Below are positions 23,829-35,524 of a DNA stretch of 64,000 nucleotides, one piece after another. The stretch is from positions 35,336,365 through 35,400,364 of the forward strand of contig NC_080673.1 in assembly GCF_030445035.2 (NCBI RefSeq), written 5' to 3'. Numbering within the stretch: the first letter of the stretch is position 1; every line of letters begins with the position of its first letter. The position numbers and the translations under genes were made by a program. Source of the DNA: Dasypus novemcinctus (lineage: Eukaryota > Chordata > Mammalia > Cingulata > Dasypodidae). The notes beneath the pieces are model-generated. The model had not been told where the DNA came from. It ran no database searches and saw nothing but the letters and a program-made list of their open reading frames with translations.

Positions 23829-24898
23829 AAAGGGGGACATGGAAAGGACAAATGAGTTTATATGGCTATGAGTCTCCAAAAAGAGCCAGGAGGTTATCAG
23901 AGGGGCTGCCCTTATTCACACCTCAGCAGAGTCCCAGAGACAGATAAAGTAGATACAACCCCAGGTATTGGTTCTTCTGAGGGTTACAGAGACCCACAGG
24001 TTCTATGGTCATGGCAGATGGAGTTCAGTGCCATGTCAGTTGGCCCTACTTTGGAGTTTGTGTTTCTTTGTGATGGAGCTGGACTCAGATGTGATCTTTG
24101 TCCATAATCCTCTCTTGTTACTTTTACCGGAACTGTAGTTGGTGCTGGGGTTTAATGTATACCCAGGGGACATAAATCTCTGGACTGACCGTGTGATAGC
24201 CAGGCCCTGAGCCTCAGCAGACTTGCAACTCCTACACTCTGGTATATTGGACTTACCCCACTCAGCTAACATGGAGGTGAAGAAGGTCAACCAACACACC
24301 AGGGAGCCAAGACTGCCTACAACTGAAAGCAGAAGAATTGCATCCAGCATCCATGTGGAATCTAAGCCCCCTCTTGATATAGATGGAGAGTGGACACAAC
24401 CATTCCAGGATCCACAGGATGGAGAAATAGAGTATGGATTAGAATGCATTTGCTGATATTCTATTCATGAACTATTGTGATTAGCAGTTGAAGAAAATGT
24501 GGCATTGGTGGGCAGAAAGTGGCCATGGTGGCTGCTTGGGATAAGGAGTGGGAGGAAGAGATGTGATGTGGGGGCATTTTTGGGGGTTGGAGTTGTCCTG
24601 GGTGGTGCTGTGGGGTCAGTTACTGGACAGTGTATGTCCTCCTTTGGCCTGCTGGGTGGACTGTAGGAGAGTGTGGGCTGTGGTGTGGACCATTGACCAT
24701 GAGGTGCAGCGGTGCTCAGAGATGTATTCACCAAATGCAATGAATGTGTCATGATGATGGAGGAGGTTGTTGTTATGGGGGGAGGAGTGGTGTCAGGGGG
24801 GTGGGGGGTATATGGGGACCTCATATTTTTTGAATGTAACATTAAAAAAACCAATAAAGACAAGAAAAAATACAAAGGAAAAGAAAAGATTAAAAAAA
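23829..24898 (+). mobile_element. Unassigned xenarthran poly(A)-tailed retroposon, copy A
   Basis: About 1.07 kb inserted in L1 ORF2: L1 reads up to CTATAAAAC and resumes at ATTCTTATGAGATAACATCG. It starts AAAAGGGGGACATGGAAAGG and ends with a G-rich segment (24,776-24,812), ATATGGGGACCTCATATTTT, an AATAAA-type signal (CAATAAAG) and an A-rich tail. It is clearly homologous to the reverse complement of 29,190-30,195. There is no long ORF. Tail and insertion style suggest L1-driven retroposition; the family is unknown to me. Confidence 0.8.
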
Positions 24899-25449
24899 AT
24901 TCTTATGAGATAACATCGGGGAAAATCTTCATGACCTGGGATTTCACAATAGATTCTTAGATATGACATGAAAAGCACAAGCAACAAAAAAAACAATAGA
25001 TAAAATTGATTTTGTCAAAATTAAAAACTTTATTGCATTGAAAGAAATTATCAAGAAAGTGAAAAGACAGCCTACAAAATGGGGAAAAGTAGCTTCAAAT
25101 CATTTATCAGGAAAAGGTTAAATATACAAACTACATAAAGAATTCCTACAACTCAACAACAAAAAGATAAACAAACCAATTAAAAATGGACAAAAGACTT
25201 GAATAGACATTTCTACGGAGAAAATATAAATGGACAATATACACATGAAAAGATACCGAACATCTTTAGCCACTGGGAAAATGAAAAATAAAACCGTAAT
25301 GATACAGCTTCAGAAAAATAGCCATAAGCGTGGCTATTTTTTTTTTATGGAATATAACAAGTATTTGAAAAGATGTTGAGAAATAAGAACTCTTGTTCAT
25401 TGTGGTGGGAACATAGAATGGTGTCGCAAAAAACTGAAGAGGACAGAAC

Positions 25450-25916
25450 ACTTCTTAAATCATTCTTTGAGACCAGCATCACCCTAATACCAAAACTAAA
25501 TAAGGATACCACAAGAAAAGAAAATTACAGACCTAAACAGTTTTGAATATAAATGTAAAAATCCTCAGCAAAGTATTAGCAAATCCAAATGCACATTGAA
25601 AGAATTATATACCATTTATCCCAAGAATACAGACGTGGTTCAACATAAGAAAACCATTTAATGCAATACACCACATTAATAGAATGAAGGAAATAAGGCA
25701 CATAATCATTGCAATTGACTCAGAAAAGGATTTGACAAAATCCAAGACTCCTTCTTGATGAAAACACTCAGAAAACTAGGAATACAAGGAAACTTCCTTA
25801 TTAAGATAAATGGCACTTAGGAAAAACCCACAGTTAATGTCACACTCAATGGTGAAAAACGAAAGATTTTCCTCCTAAGAACAGAAACAGACAAGAATGC
25901 CCAGTTTTTTATTCCT
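25450..25916 (+). mobile_element. L1 ORF2 RT-region fragment, plus strand
   Basis: It encodes, with stops, the segment around the ENYRP and INAKIL motifs (AGAAAAGAAAATTACAGACC and CAAAAATCCTCAG-like sequence), then the MKTLRKLG-like part. It starts at a point in ORF2 upstream of where the preceding L1 ends, so it is a separate insertion. Confidence 0.75.
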
Positions 25917-26840
25917 GGAATGCAAATAATTATTGTATAATTTTGTAGATTGAATATATATCAGCAAACTTGCTAATTTCATTTACTAATTCTAACTGTT
26001 TATACACTTTTTACGTTTTCTAAGCATATAATTATTATATTTGTGCACAATCCTGGTTTTACTACTTTCAAGTTATTATGTCTTTTTTTTTTTTCTGGCC
26101 CTATTTTACTGGCTAGATCTCCAGTGTATTAGTGAATGAAATGCGGATATTTGACATCCTGGTCTCGTTTCCAGTTTCAAGAGGAAATTATTTCTATTTA
26201 ACCATTGAGTAAACTGTTTGTTCTAGATTATATTATTGATAATCTTATAGATTATATATAATATATATGTAGTCTTATAAATATTTTAGATTATTATTTT
26301 CCCTCATATTCCTAGTATTCTTGAAGTATTTATCATAAATAAAAACTTTGTGTTGAACTTTGTCAAATGATTTTTCTAAATCTATGAAAATAATCATGTG
26401 ATTCTTCTCCTTCCTCCCTTTTTTCATTAGTGTGGTAAATTTCACTAAGTTTTCAATGTTAAAGTAACTTTGCATATATGGAAAAACTCCACCTGGTTGG
26501 GATTGATTGATTATATTTATCTATCTATCATCTATCTATCTATCCATACATAATTATATAGTATATATATGTAAACTGAATTTAAATTAATAATATTTTA
26601 TTAAGGATTATTGCATTTCCATTCATGAGATAGACTAGTCTATAATTTTCTTTTCTTCTAATTTCCATGTTAAGGTTTGGATATGCTGACCTTATGAAAA
26701 GAACTAGGAAATATTCCCTCTTTCTTTTCTTCCTTGGAAGAATTTATGTCTGACTGGTGTTACTTCTTACTTATATTTCTTTTTTCAGTATTTGGAAAGA
26801 TACACCAGTGAAACTATCTAGGGCTAGTGAGTTCACTGTG
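25917..26840 (-). mobile_element. L1 ORF2 fragment, minus strand
   Basis: On the minus strand it encodes FIDLEKSFDKVQHK (ORF2 RT region, around 26,340-26,390). Continuing to higher coordinates, it reaches sequence matching the region upstream of it in ORF2. It abuts the plus-strand fragment tail to head. Confidence 0.75.
26515..26550. repeat. (ATCT)n short microsatellite
   Basis: Imperfect ATCT/TATC units (TTATCTATCTATCATCTATC). Confidence 0.9.
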
Positions 26841-26894
26841 AGAAATTGTTTTAATTACGTACTCAATTTTAACCTTGACTGCTAAAGAATAGCA

Positions 26895-27215
26895 TTCAAT
26901 TCCTAACTATTTATTGAGGATAAGATATAGCAAGCATTATGATGGAGGCTGATGATACAGTGGTGATCCTGTGAGCCTAAACTGAGCCTATGTTGAGGTT
27001 TTAAAGATAAGACGCATGGGCTAGCTCTTGTAGAATGTACAGACTAAAGCAGGAGAGAGACAGTTGTCAACAATCATAACAGTAAATGTGATGTTCAGTT
27101 TTGATTAATTCTAAGTAGAAGTTCATGCCATGAGAGTTGATAATGGAAGATTTCATCTCCTGCAGAGATATTAGGAAAGACTTTCACGAGGAAATGATAT
27201 TTGTAAATAATTAAA
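26895..27215 (-). repeat. L2 LINE 3' fragment (antisense)
   Basis: CTATTTATTGAGGATAAGAT, GATGATACAGTGGTGATCCT and CTCTTGTAGAATGTACAGAC follow the reverse of the L2 3' end ('tattgagcacctac ... ggggatacagcagtgaac ... ggagcttacagtc'). Confidence 0.6.
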
Positions 27216-27219
27216 TGTC

Positions 27220-28850
27220 TTCGACTTCGAAGCACTTCAACTTCAACTTCATTTTGCACTTCTGGCTTTCCATACTTAAGTGGACATTTTGCTTTTCATC
27301 ATTCTGTTACTATCAATACTTCTTCCTGCCAGATGGCATCTCTGTAGACAACTGGTTGGCCACAATCAGCTGATCAAGTCCATGAATCTCCACAGAAGAA
27401 GAATTAATCTGGAATAAAAATCTCCACTCTGTGGATTCCCATAATCAAGCTATTAGCGCTCAGCTCTTTCAGCCACCTAGACCACTGCCCAGGCTCCAGA
27501 AGTAGTCCCAAAATTTTTTCAGCAATTCTCTTTACATATCTGAACCTATTTGTACATGCCCAGAGGTTCAGCAGCCTTCCCTTTATAACTCTCAAAACTC
27601 AAAGGGCACCTTCTTTCCTGATGACCCACCCACCCTGCTAATTCATATTAGACTAAATACCACAAAGACCTTGGGCTAGCACCATCCAAAACACAAAAGA
27701 TACAGCCCTGCCTAGACCCTGTTGGCTCAGGTGAAGGGAAAAAATTATTTTCAGACCTCAAGGGCGATTTCTCCTCCTATGGATTACCAAGGTAACATTA
27801 CAGCACTTTTCTCATTAGAGCAAAGAAAGAGAAAAAGAATCACAGGTTTAATTTTGGGGGTAAATTATGCTGTATATACAATAAAAGTATTCGTTAATTA
27901 ACCACTATCATTTTGTTCTGACACTGGTGTGGAAAAAAGACACTAGTTATCTCATGAAAAATGCCTCATATATCCAATGGCAATAATCAGGCTGTTCCCT
28001 GAGCTTTTTGTTTCTATTATGAATAGTCCAACTCTTTAAGCTTTTCTGCAGGTCACTATTTTCTATCCCCTTTTTCGATTTATACTTCATTCTTCCCTGA
28101 ACTTTTCCAGTTTGTCTAAATTTTTCAAAATGTGTACTAACCAAAAGAAGACACAATATCCTAAAAAGAACTTATGGATGCGTAATATTGCAAAAAGATT
28201 AATTCCAAATGTCCCATGATTTATTCCTTTTAACAAATTCCAGAATAATAGTGGCTTGGGGTCAGCCTCAAGATTTTAATTTTTTAAAATATTTTTTTGT
28301 CTAGTCATTTCAATATTTAAATTTCTCTCCTGAGTTTTATCCTGTGTTAAAAACCAATATTTTTGCTAATGTCACTTTGATCCTTATTGTGACATTTCAG
28401 AATAAAGACAGGCAAGCTTTCCAAATATTAAATTATTCCACATCTCAACCCAATTATATGTATGGATTGATTATTTAGTAGCTTCAATCTATTGAGTTTT
28501 GTCCCAAAATTCATAATATTTATGGAAAAAAACACGAGACAGTAACTCAAAATGTATTTCCGATTATTTCAGACAAATTTAATTGCATTTTCTCCAGCTT
28601 TAGCAATGATGATACAATTTTGTTTAAAACATAGACCCAGTTCTATTACAATTAAGGATATTTTCTTTTAGTTTCATGTATCTAGAAGAATATGAATAGA
28701 TCAGATAATCTATTCATATTCACTATAACAACCATGAATAAATTCTATAGCATGTCACACTCTTAAAAGATAAAAAAGCATATTTGATTCTTTTTCTATA
28801 AATTATTGAATCAAATATTTCCAATCATGGACTGTTAAATAACATTAGAA
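27220..28850. other. No gene recognised; contains a perfect hairpin
   Basis: AT-rich intergenic DNA with no assignable repeat apart from the inverted repeat at 28,688-28,721. Confidence 0.5.
28688..28721. repeat. Perfect 14-bp inverted repeat (hairpin)
   Basis: GAATATGAATAGAT at 28,688-28,701 and its exact reverse complement at 28,708-28,721, with a 6-base loop CAGATA. Confidence 0.95.
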
Positions 28851-28854
28851 ACTT

Positions 28855-29185
28855 TTAGTTTCCTAGGCTGCTCAAGCAAATATCAATGTTTGGGTAGGGC
28901 TAAACAACGGGAATTTATTTTATGATTTGAGGCTGGGGAAAGTCCAAATCGAGGCATCATCAAGGTACTAGTTGCTGGCCATTCTTGGTCCTTAGCTTGT
29001 CACATGGCAAGCCACATGCCAGTGTCTCCAGGTTCTGTTGATGTTCAGCATCTGGCTGTTCTTTCTGGCTTCCTCTCTCTGTCTGAATTTCATTCAGCTT
29101 ATAAATGATCCCAGGAATAGGATTAAGACTCATCCTGATTGAGGTAGCCCACGCATTCTTACCTGAAGGACCCTAATTCATTGTT
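28855..29185. repeat. LTR-like interspersed repeat
   Basis: It starts TTTCCTAGGCTGCTCAAGCA and runs through a GGGAATTTATTTTATGATTT segment and GTCACATGGCAAGCCACATG to a CATCCTGATTGAGGTAGCCC end. It looks like an armadillo-lineage MaLR-type repeat. Orientation and family are uncertain. Confidence 0.5.
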
Positions 29186-29189
29186 CTAC

Positions 29190-30800
29190 TTAGAATGGAT
29201 TCATGTACACAGGTATTCCCCATCCCACCCACCCCACTCCTCCACATCAACAACCTCTTCCATCAATGTGGCACATCCACTGTACCTGGCAAATACATTC
29301 TGGGGCACTGCTGCACCACATGGACAGTGGTCCACATTGTAGTCCACACTCTCCCCCAGTCCACCCAGTGGGCCACGGCAGAGCACAATAACCAGCATCT
29401 GTCCCTGCATCACCACCCAGGACAACTCCAAATCCTGAAAATGCCCCCACACCATATCTCTTCTTCCATCTCCCTACCATCAGCAGCCATCCTGGCCACC
29501 CTCTCCACATCACTATTATAATTTCTTCCCTTACTAATCACAATAGTTCCCCAGCAGAACACCAGTAAGTCCACTCTAATCCATACTCTATTCCTCCATC
29601 CTGTGGACCCTGGGATGATTATGTCCAATCACCCTCTACATCAAGAAGGGCCTTAGATTCCACATGGATGATGGATGCAATTCTCCTGCTTGCAGCTGTA
29701 GGCACTCTTGGCTCTCTGGTGTGGTAGTTGACCCTCTTCACCTCCCTGTCAGCAGGCCAGGGTAAGTCCAGTAAACCAGAGGGTAGGACCTGCAAGTCTG
29801 CTGAGGCCCAGGGCCTGGTTGTCACATGGACAGTTCAGAGATACAGGTTTCCTGAGTATACACCAACCCAAACACCAACCACAGGTCTGGTAAAAGTAAC
29901 AGAAGAGGCATGTGTAGAAAGGTCGTATCAGAGTCCAACTCCATCTCACTCAGGAACACAAACTCCTAAGTAGGGCCAACTGACACGTCCTGAACTCCAG
30001 AGCCATCTGCCATGACCATAGAACGTGTGGGTGTCTGCAGCCCTCAGGAGAATCAGCACCTGGGTTTCCAGCTACCTTGGCTGTCTCTGGTACCCTGCTG
30101 AGGCATGCATATGCATCACCCCTCTGATGACCTCCTGACTCTTTTTTGGAGACTTATAGTCATATAAACTCACTTGTCCTTTCCATTTCCCCCTTTTATC
30201 CAACGTCAACCTGATATTACATGTAGGCTGAGATATTCTGCCAGTCTGAGTTGACCCCTTTATTCAAGGTCTTTTTCTAGTTACATCATCAGTTGGTGCT
30301 TGGTAGTAATTCCTTGGCACCAGGGAGGCTCATCCCCAGGAGTCATGTCCCACACTGGGGGGAAGGCAATGCATCTACATGCTGAGTTTGGCTTGGAGAG
30401 TGGTCACATTTGAGCAACATGGAGACTCTCATGAGGTAACTCTTAGGTACCCCGCAGCTCTAGACCTAGTTCATAATTCAGGCACACAGGCTCATAATTG
30501 GAGCCATCAGTATCAAGGGCTTATTTTTGGACCATTCATCTTTGTTGGTCTTTGCCATTGCCCTTGGGGGATTGTTGCTGTTCCATTGGGGAATGTGATG
30601 ATCTCCCCTGGCCAGGAACTCAGCACTCTCTCAGCTGTCGTTTCCAACTGAAACCACTATGAAAATATCCAAACCTTTCTATGTACCCTGTATACATGAC
30701 CTGGAGAACTCCCCCCACCAATAACACCCCACACAAGTGCTCATTCCCCACCATAGTTGAACCTCTCTGTGGTCCAAATCTTCTTCAGAAAAGAAGTCCA
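29190..30800 (-). mobile_element. Unassigned xenarthran retroposon, copy B (longer, inverted)
   Basis: The reverse complement of 29,190-30,195 matches copy A (23,829-24,830) in order. It shares AATGGAAAGGACAAGTGAGT, TTCTATGGTCATGGCAGATG, GCCTCAGCAGACTTGCAGGT and TCCACAGGATGGAGGAATAG. Copy B extends about 600 bases further 5' (higher coordinates), including GGGACATGACTCCTGGGGAT, so copy A is 5'-truncated. The poly(A) end of copy B is missing or overwritten near 29,190, and the upper edge is uncertain. No long ORF was found. Confidence 0.75.
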
Positions 30801-32250
30801 ATATATTGCCAGATTCCATTAAGAGTAAAATGGAATATAGTGAAGGGTTTAAAGGTTAGATATAGAATACACAGTAATTTAGGAAAATTAAATAAAGGAA
30901 AAATATATTGGAGTATCAAAAAATGAAAAAATGAAAAAGCTTTGTTTTTGACATTTTGCCTTTCATCTCTGCTATAGGTGAGAAGGAACTCTTTTACTCC
31001 TGTTTGCTTTCTGTGTCTGTCTGTCACCATCACCCTAGTAGTGAAGGCTGGTTTCACCATACAACTTTTTCTTTTTCGCTGCTCCTGTTCAGAGATAACA
31101 ATTGCAGCTGGATAGGGCTCTCTGCTCAGAGGTCTGCTTCTAGATTCCTATAATCTTTCCCTTATTCCCCAGTCCTGAGGGTAGTAGCTACTTCCTGCTC
31201 TTACTTTGTGTGGTTTGCTTTTGTATTTCCCTTTGCTCCTAAACCCTTCAATACCTGGGTAACAAATTTCCTCTGTTAAATCCCCCTTACTTGAAAGCTC
31301 CTGAACCCAGACAGATGAGATTACTCAAGAAATCAACTTGACGTTTTGCTTCTCTTTATTATTCAGAATTTTGAACTATTAAATACAGATGTCTCTGACA
31401 TTAGTGAGAGAAAGAGAATGAATTAGAAGACAACATCTTTCTTCCTTGGAAAAAGTTCTCTATAAATATCCAGTCATAAGAAATAACATACATTATGCCA
31501 AAATTAGAATCTACAGTCAGAATGCAAAACAGAAGTAGGGTCCAATCAAATTTTCCTTGGAAATCCCTAAATAGTTCATGAACATAACATGTGGTTTTGT
31601 ATAAAATACTGTATTTAAATTATTTATTAAAAATATGTATAAAATGCATAGTATGTTTTAATAGTACCTATATAAAATGCAATTTAAATAATTTTGTTTA
31701 AATTGTTTTCCAATTTTTTATTTTGAACATAGCCTGACATTTCATAGTTTAAATTTAAATATAATGCAACATCACAGCTGTATCACTAAGTTGTTCAGAT
31801 AGGTCAGGTATGTGTAGAGCTGTGAGAGGATATGGAAGTTCAAATGTTATTATGTTCCCTAGGATATGGTTTTGGAATCCAAGAAGTATAACATTAACTA
31901 GCCAAGTTTTAGTAGTTTAGAGATATTAGGCTTAAAAAGTGCTTTTATAACCACATAAGTATTTGTGTTAATTAGAAAAGATTTATATACTTCCTACAGA
32001 ATATCTATTTTGTAAAGATTCCTAGGAGGATTTAATAACTACCGCAAATTCTAACATAAAATATATGCTTATAATTGAATATTAATTTACAAATAATATA
32101 CAGTAGTACTTTGGAAGTACCTATGAAAATCCTCCTGTTTTCTCAAATATTATCAATTTTTTACAGAAAGTAGTTCTCATCACTTCGATGCATTTATTAT
32201 AAAGGTACAGAGCAAAAGTGAGTGTCTCTTTTTTTCATGAGTATCTAACC
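30801..32250. other. No recognised gene
   Basis: This may include more of the copy B retroposon up to about 31,300 (pyrimidine-rich, e.g. 31,010-31,170). Beyond that it is AT-rich sequence without recognised elements. Confidence 0.4.
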
Positions 32251-32256
32251 CACTAT

Positions 32257-32491
32257 TTTTCTTTTTTCTTTTGCCCTTCCCCTCTCTCTCCCCCCTCCTC
32301 CCCCTACCCCTGTCCCCCCATCCTGCTGTTTTTGCTGTCTGTGTCCATTCGCTGTGTGAACTTCTGTGTCTAATTCTCTTTTTGTTTTCTCTTCTTGTTT
32401 TTTTCTCCTCTAGGATTCACCGGGATTCAATCCTGGGGACCCCTGATGTGGAGAGACGTTCCCTGTCAGCTGTACCACCTCAGTTCCTAGA
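32257..32491 (-). mobile_element. Diverged DAS-type SINE, antisense
   Basis: A pyrimidine-rich A-tail complement is followed by GTCTGTGTCCATTCGCTGTG, the body and B-box-like GGGATTCAATCCTGGGG. The end GTCAGCTGTACCACCTC is a degraded tRNA head. Confidence 0.75.
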
Positions 32492-32683
32492 GGGTGTCTC
32501 TTTAATGCAAGGTTTTACCAGTAAGAATCTTCCTATATAATCTTTAAGTATGGTGATAAATCTTTTTTTTTTTAAAGTGAGCTCATCCAGGAAAAGTACC
32601 TCATGATTCCTACAAATGGCACTCTATTAATAATTCAGTTTTATAGGCAATTTATTGTCTCAGATTTTATATCTATCATTTCT

Positions 32684-33097
32684 TTTTTTAAATTTATTTT
32701 TATTTATTTTTTATTTATTTCTCTCTGCCCTACCTTCCATTTGTGTGCTCTCTGTGTCCATTCGCTGTATGTTCTTCTGTTACTGCTTCTATCATTATCA
32801 GTGGCACCAGGAATCTGTTTCTTTTTGTTGTGTCATCTTGCGTCAGCTCTCCCGTGTGTGCGGCACCATTCTTGGGCAGGCTGCACTTTCTTTTGCACTG
32901 GGCGGCTCTCCTTACAGGGCAAGTCCTTGCGCTTGGGGCTCCCCTACGCGGGGACACCCTGTGTGGCAGGGCACTCCTTGCGCGCATCAGCACTGTGCAT
33001 GGGCCAGCTCCACACGGGTCGAGGAGGCCCAGGGTTTGAACTGCGGACCTCCCATGTGGTGACGGACACCCTAACCACTGGGCCAAGTCCGCTTCCC
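32684..33097 (-). mobile_element. DAS SINE, antisense, with target-site duplication
   Basis: Full-length antisense SINE: T-rich tail at 32,684, the diagnostic body, B-box complement GGGTTTGAACTGC and a head ending GTCCGCTTCCC. TCTATCATTTCT is duplicated at 32,672-32,683 and 33,098-33,109 without mismatch. Confidence 0.97.
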
Positions 33098-33109
33098 TCT
33101 ATCATTTCT

Positions 33110-34090
33110 ATTTTCCATATTTTTATTCAATTACATTACTCTCTAAGAATTTACCATAAGGTTTTAGAGGAAAACTCTTTTCTACAAGCAGTTATTAATA
33201 ATACAAAATTATAACTCTCAAGCACTAAAATGTATTCTTCTCCTTGATTTATTTCTCTTAGTAAAGGTTTACTGAGATAATTTCACTGGTAGAACAGTAG
33301 TGACTATTATGTTGTATTCCAGTAGTATGTGTGAGTTATATTGCACCTATTACTATTACTACACATAGCCATGACCTATGTGACAAAATGAAGTGGCTAT
33401 TTTCAGATAATTCACGTTAAAAATATTTGCTCATGAATACCAAAATAGATTTTTAAAAATTTAATGGTTATTTGATTATCTTTATTGGTCTTTAGTGCTT
33501 TGTGTACTAAATTTCATACAACTTTGGAATTGATACTCCATCTGCTTAATGAGTTTAGTTCTTAAAATATACTGGATTAGAAAGTTCTATAGCAAGTAAC
33601 AGTCTCCCAATATATACTCCTGATCAAAATGGGGCCTATGAAAGTTTTGAGTTTGCCCCCTCACTTTTCCTGTCCATGCCTCACTCCCCACCCAGGGCAT
33701 TCCATGGATCTAGGCACTTCAGAATGTCCTTTCAGCACCCTGACTCAGCCTGCCACCTATTTATTCCAATTATCATGCTGCCTCCTTTATTCCCAGTCAT
33801 GTTCATAAACTCAAATAATCTGTCAAGCCTGAGGTAAGTAATCTGGTAAAAGAATCAATGCAGTCGAATGTAAATGAAAACTACCCCAGAACTTTGCAAC
33901 TTAAAAACCGATATTTGGAGATTATGAGCTTTGGGATAAAACAATAAATTCCTAGTGGTGAAAATTTTAGTGCAGCAGGCCATCTGGCAACCAAAACGGG
34001 ATTTGTGTTCCTACCACGTATACAGATGCTCTTTAATATTCTGCCTTTTGACTTTGAAAAGCAATATCAAATATAACAAAAAAATCTCTC
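33110..34090. other. No recognised feature
   Basis: AT-rich with a GC-richer stretch at 33,640-33,830 that I could not assign to any gene or repeat. Confidence 0.45.
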
Positions 34091-34096
34091 CTCAGA

Positions 34097-34258
34097 ATGA
34101 CAGAAAAGATCTTTGTGAGAGTCTCTGAACTTAGAAGTTTGAATTTTTTTATTTCAGTTTTGAACAATTTCTTCGATATTTCAGGTGTGCAAGTTATAAT
34201 CCTTGAACTGCAGAAGTTGAGCCAGAAGAAAGATAAAATTAATCTTAATTCAAAGTAA
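34097..34258 (+). other. Small unidentified ORF (53 codons), possible exon or retrocopy remnant
   Basis: An ATG at 34,097 opens a 53-codon frame to TAA at 34,256-34,258. It starts MTEKIFVRVSELRSLN and ends in a Lys-rich LQKLSQKKDKINLNSK. Composition looks more protein-like than neighbouring chance ORFs. It also contains two acceptor-like sites (TTTTTTTATTTCAG before 34,158, and TTCTTCGATATTTCAG before 34,184) and a donor-like AAAGTAAGA at 34,252-34,260. I do not recognise the sequence; chance or an unknown old element remain likely. Confidence 0.25.
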
Positions 34259-34864
34259 GACATAGACCATCACCTACACCATAAAATAAAGTTGTTATTT
34301 TTTGTTTGACCACCTGAAAGTATATTGTTTTCTTTAACCAGTTAAAGAGGAAATGTTGGCATGATTTTATAAAACTTGAGCCAGACCAGCCTTTTGTTTG
34401 GATCCATGATTTATCTCAAGACTTGGAATTCAGTATCAGTCTATTTGTGAAACTTTCTAGTAATCTTCAGAGTCCTATATCTTTATGAGAACTGTGTATC
34501 TAAGAATCTTAACTTTTTGCAAAGAAATGAATATTCAACTCTAAGAACAAATATGTTGAATATAATTATATTCAAATGATCTACCTCAGAAGACTTACAG
34601 TAATAATTTTGTTATTTGGGAAGTTAATAATTTTAATTTCATATATGTAATTTAGCATCAATGTACTAAGTGATAAAGCATCATGCAATATGTGTGCAGC
34701 AAGATTTTCTCAATGTCAGAGATTTACACAGAGTAGCTCTACAATTACAGGAAATGAGCTGTTTTTTACAATTTTATCATAATACTAAATATCTTTTGGT
34801 TGGTATACATAATAGCAGATATAGATTATCTATTATATTATATCTGGAGTTTTTTTCATTTTTT

Positions 34865-35230
34865 TAATCAATTTTATTGACTGTTTTCATAAACCATATA
34901 ATCCATCTAAAGTACACGATCAGTTGCCTTTTGTGCATTCATCACTTCAATCAATATTAGAACATTTTCTTTATGCCAATAAAAGAACAAAGAAGAAAAA
35001 AACAACAAAAGCCAAAAACAATTAACCAAACAAAATGAAACTCTACCCTTAGTAGTCACCTCTCAATTTCTCCCTACTTCTCCTGCCATACAACTGCTAA
35101 TCAATTTCTGTCTCTATAATTAATTTGTATTTACATTTTGTATAGATGGAGTCTAATAATACGTAGTACTTTTTATCTAGTTTCTTTCACTTAGTATACT
35201 TCCTTTTTTAATATTGATGGGAGGTTATTA
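34865..35230 (-). mobile_element. L1 3'-end fragment, antisense
   Basis: Antisense L1 3' region: TCAATTTTATTGACTGTTTT, the segment ATCCATCTAAAGTACACGAT, ATTAGAACATTTTCTTTATG, AACTCTACCCTTAGTAGTCA and TTCTTTCACTTAGTATACTT. All lie in the order known for L1 3' ends read backwards. Confidence 0.65.
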
Positions 35231-35524
35231 AAATATTACTTTACTGTAGGTAGTTTGCTTGAGCTGTGTTTTTGCCCAAATGTCACCCTGATATTAACAT
35301 CTTCTAACATTAATGTACATTTGTTTTGTTTCAGAGAAAAACATTTTTATATATGCGTAAGTAACCACACTTTTTTCACAGGAGGGTTTGCTATGCTATA
35401 CAGTCCCATCTTCCATTTTTTAGCCTTCCTAGTGACAGACATAACCTTAGACTTTCCCTTCAACCACTATCATACCTATAAATTAGCACGGCTCATTATG
35501 AAAGTTTATAGGTAGGTTAGTGAA

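Larger units (their letters stand above)
19020..25445 (+). mobile_element. Old L1 LINE (ORF2-bearing), plus strand, with nested insertions
   Basis: L1 sequence is continuous once four insertions are removed. It has pieces of ORF1-like sequence (about 19,940-20,010), the endonuclease part of ORF2 (20,200-21,190) and the RT segment (21,865-23,100) with FADD (about 23,019-23,030). The C-terminal segment (23,100-23,828) resumes at about 24,899 and ends at about 25,440. Many stops and internal deletions make it inactive. The insertions are at 19,381-19,787, 21,197-21,859, 22,597-22,970 and about 23,829-24,898. Confidence 0.85.

Noticed and set aside
24465-24875. 136-codon Pro/Thr-rich ORF on the minus strand
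   Set aside because: It is antisense to the G-rich 3' part of the unassigned retroposon; the related segment of the second copy does not keep the same frame.
29195-29521. 108-codon ORF
   Set aside because: It lies in copy B of the same retroposon. The frame is not shared with copy A, so it is composition only.
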